Below are positions 36,642 to 37,812 of a DNA stretch of 37,812 bases, in pieces; position 1 is the first letter of the stretch, and each line of letters begins with the position of its first letter. The stretch spans positions 1-37,812 of IMG/VR virus record IMGVR_UViG_3300025655_000111; one strand, given 5' to 3'. The translations under genes and the position numbers were made by a program. The notes under the pieces are model-generated. The model had not been told where the DNA came from and did not search any database. It worked only from the letters and a program-made list of their open reading frames with translations. The stretch comes from a virus.

Positions 36642-37812
36642 TTATTTATTTTTTAATTTTTCAATTTCTTGTTTTAAGTTATCTATTTGGTCTTGTTGTT
36701 CTTTAATACCTTCAATTAACAGACCTACTAAGTTACCATATGCTACTGATAAATATCCTTCAGAATCAGTTGAAACTGCTTCTGGGGCTACTTTTTCAAT
36801 TTCTTGGGCAATAACACCCATTTTTCTCTTAGTTTGATCAGTATCCGTTTTTAAGAAAGTAACACCTCTAATTTCTTTAATTTTTTCTATAGCATTTTCA
36901 ATTACTTGAATTTCAGTTTTCTTTCTAATATCTGAAGATGCTATGATATCTCCTGAGGCATATATTGAATCACCTGATACATCTAGAGCTACATGTAATG
37001 GATAACTTGGAGCTGCTGTTCCAATACCTACTCTTTTGTCGTTTCTAACTATTAGAATACTAGTTCTAGAATCATCAACAAATTGAGCACAATAAGTAGC
37101 AGAAGTTGTTCCTGTACCTCTAACAGCAAATTCTGTGGATGATGGAGGAGTGTTAGTTGAAACATCATATCCTACAAATACACCTTTATCACGACTAACA
37201 GTATCAGTATCCATTAAGATTGACTTATATGCTCCTGAACCAGCTCCGTAGTTGTAGCCAGCAAATTGAGTATAAGATGTATTACTGTATGGGAAAATAA
37301 ATCCAGAAGCAGAACCGCCTGTTTGACCACATCCAAAGAAGGCATAAGTGTCGTCTCTGAAGTCCATAATTGAGGTTCCATTGCCTGTTTCTACTACAAA
37401 GTTTTTAGTTGCGGATGTAGTACCTGATCCTTTAACACTTAATGTAGCATTAGCTGAAGCTCCGCTTCCTACTTTTAAATAGGATCCATCAAATGTTAAA
37501 TTAGCTTCACCATTAATAGTTGCTGTACCTGTAGCAGTTAATACATAATTGTTTGTATTATTAGTTATAGTAGCTGCGCCACTTGTACCTGATGAACCTG
37601 ATGTACCTGATGAGCCAGATGTTCCTGAGGAACCACTTGTTCCGCTAGCTCCAACAGTACCTGAGGTACCAGATGAACCACTTGAACCTGATGTTCCTGA
37701 GCTTCCACTTGTTCCACTTGTTCCAGCAGCTCCTGTTGCACCTGTTGCTCCTGAAGTACCACTTGATCCTGATGAACCACTAGTTCCTGAACTTCCGCTT
37801 GAACCTGATGTT
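36642..37812 (-). CDS. Collagen-like fibre with Peptidase_S74 chaperone domain, 5' end outside the window
   Basis: The frame is open from the stop at 36642 to the right window edge, giving about 390 codons without a start codon in view. From the N-side: a Gly-X-Y collagen-like tract rich in Ser and Thr (units GSS, GTS, GAT), a beta-rich region (VLTATGTATINGEANLTFDG, then YLKVGSGASANATL), and FRDDTYAFFGCGQTGGSASG. Next come RVGIGTAAPSYPLHV and the C-terminal intramolecular chaperone domain: IIASSDIRKKTEIQVIENAI, TKRKMGVIAQEIEKVAPEAV, then YLSVAYGNLVGLLIEGIKEQ, with a coiled coil at the end. Established knowledge: S74 domains trimerise the fibre and then cut themselves off at the Ser before the SDIR-like sequence. 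It is a receptor-binding or shaft fibre. Confidence 0.85.
   Translation of the reverse strand, partial: TSGSSGSSGTSGSSGSSGTSGATGATGAAGTSGTSGSSGTSGSSGSSGTSGTVGASGTSGSSGTSGSSGTSGSSGTSGAATITNNTNNYVLTATGTATINGEANLTFDGSYLKVGSGASANATLSVKGSGTTSATKNFVVETGNGTSIMDFRDDTYAFFGCGQTGGSASGFIFPYSNTSYTQFAGYNYGAGSGAYKSILMDTDTVSRDKGVFVGYDVSTNTPPSSTEFAVRGTGTTSATYCAQFVDDSRTSILIVRNDKRVGIGTAAPSYPLHVALDVSGDSIYASGDIIASSDIRKKTEIQVIENAIEKIKEIRGVTFLKTDTDQTKRKMGVIAQEIEKVAPEAVSTDSEGYLSVAYGNLVGLLIEGIKEQQDQIDNLKQEIEKLKNK

Noticed and set aside
37565-37780. Out-of-frame minus-strand ORF over the collagen-like repeats (Gln/Val/Glu-rich product)
   Set aside because: It is a shadow of the Gly-X-Y tract. The correct frame runs unbroken from the window edge into the S74 domain and encodes GSS/GTS repeats.
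1-37812. tRNA genes, CRISPR arrays, insertion sequences, integrase or attachment sites
   Set aside because: I looked through the gaps, the longest of which is about 110 bases, and saw no cloverleaf, regular direct repeat array, terminal inverted repeat or recombinase gene.

Overview
The window is part of an AT-rich, contractile-tailed (myovirus-type) bacteriophage genome. Every gene I can support lies on the minus strand, so transcription runs from high to low coordinates. There are no capsid, portal, terminase or integrase genes, no tRNAs and no CRISPR array here. The host is most likely a Bacteroidota (flavobacteria-like) cell: five promoter-like sites fit the Bacteroidota pattern (-33 TTTG, -7 TAnnTTTG) with a fixed 20-base spacer, start codons lack Shine-Dalgarno sites, and one gene encodes a short lipoprotein. 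This host call is inferred from motifs, not from a database match.

Layout in the direction of transcription. (1) 37812-35416: fibre and appendage genes, including the 3' part of a collagen-like fibre ending in a Peptidase_S74 chaperone domain. (2) 35353-28139: a six-gene sugar and glycosylation island behind its own early-type promoter. It holds a GT-A-like protein, a hexapeptide acyltransferase, a GT4 fused to an autotransporter-heptosyltransferase (BAHT/TibC)-like domain, an FkbM methyltransferase, another glycosyltransferase-like protein, and a three-domain nucleotidyltransferase/HAD phosphatase/APH-type kinase. (3) 28115-13334: tail module with a fibre-like protein, sheath, tube, a strong terminator, a gp26-like baseplate protein with a gp51-like ORF in the +1 frame, tape measure, a small repeat protein, tube-initiator/baseplate proteins, a LysM-like baseplate protein, a very large hub protein, and a lectin-like appendage protein. 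(4) 13280-3007: replication and nucleotide module with a family A DNA polymerase, gp32-like SSB (interrupted by an in-frame TAA), UvsX/RecA-like recombinase, 5'-3' exonuclease, DnaB-like helicase, class II ribonucleotide reductase, a membrane protein with two EF-hands, a RadA-like ATPase and a lipoprotein. (5) 2414-1: a tightly overlapping operon with three small unknown proteins, a DpdA-like DNA transglycosylase, a pyrimidine-dimer glycosylase-like protein, another small protein, and the start of queC. This is the core of a 7-deazaguanine DNA-modification pathway.

The most notable points are: an internal in-frame stop in the SSB gene; a T7 run exactly where a +1 shift would join the gp26-like ORF to a gp51-like ORF that has no start codon of its own; two promoter classes that separate replication/modification/glycosylation genes from structural genes; and a phage-borne set of activities that could make and transfer a nucleotide-activated sugar, possibly heptose, onto the phage's own Ser/Thr-rich fibres.
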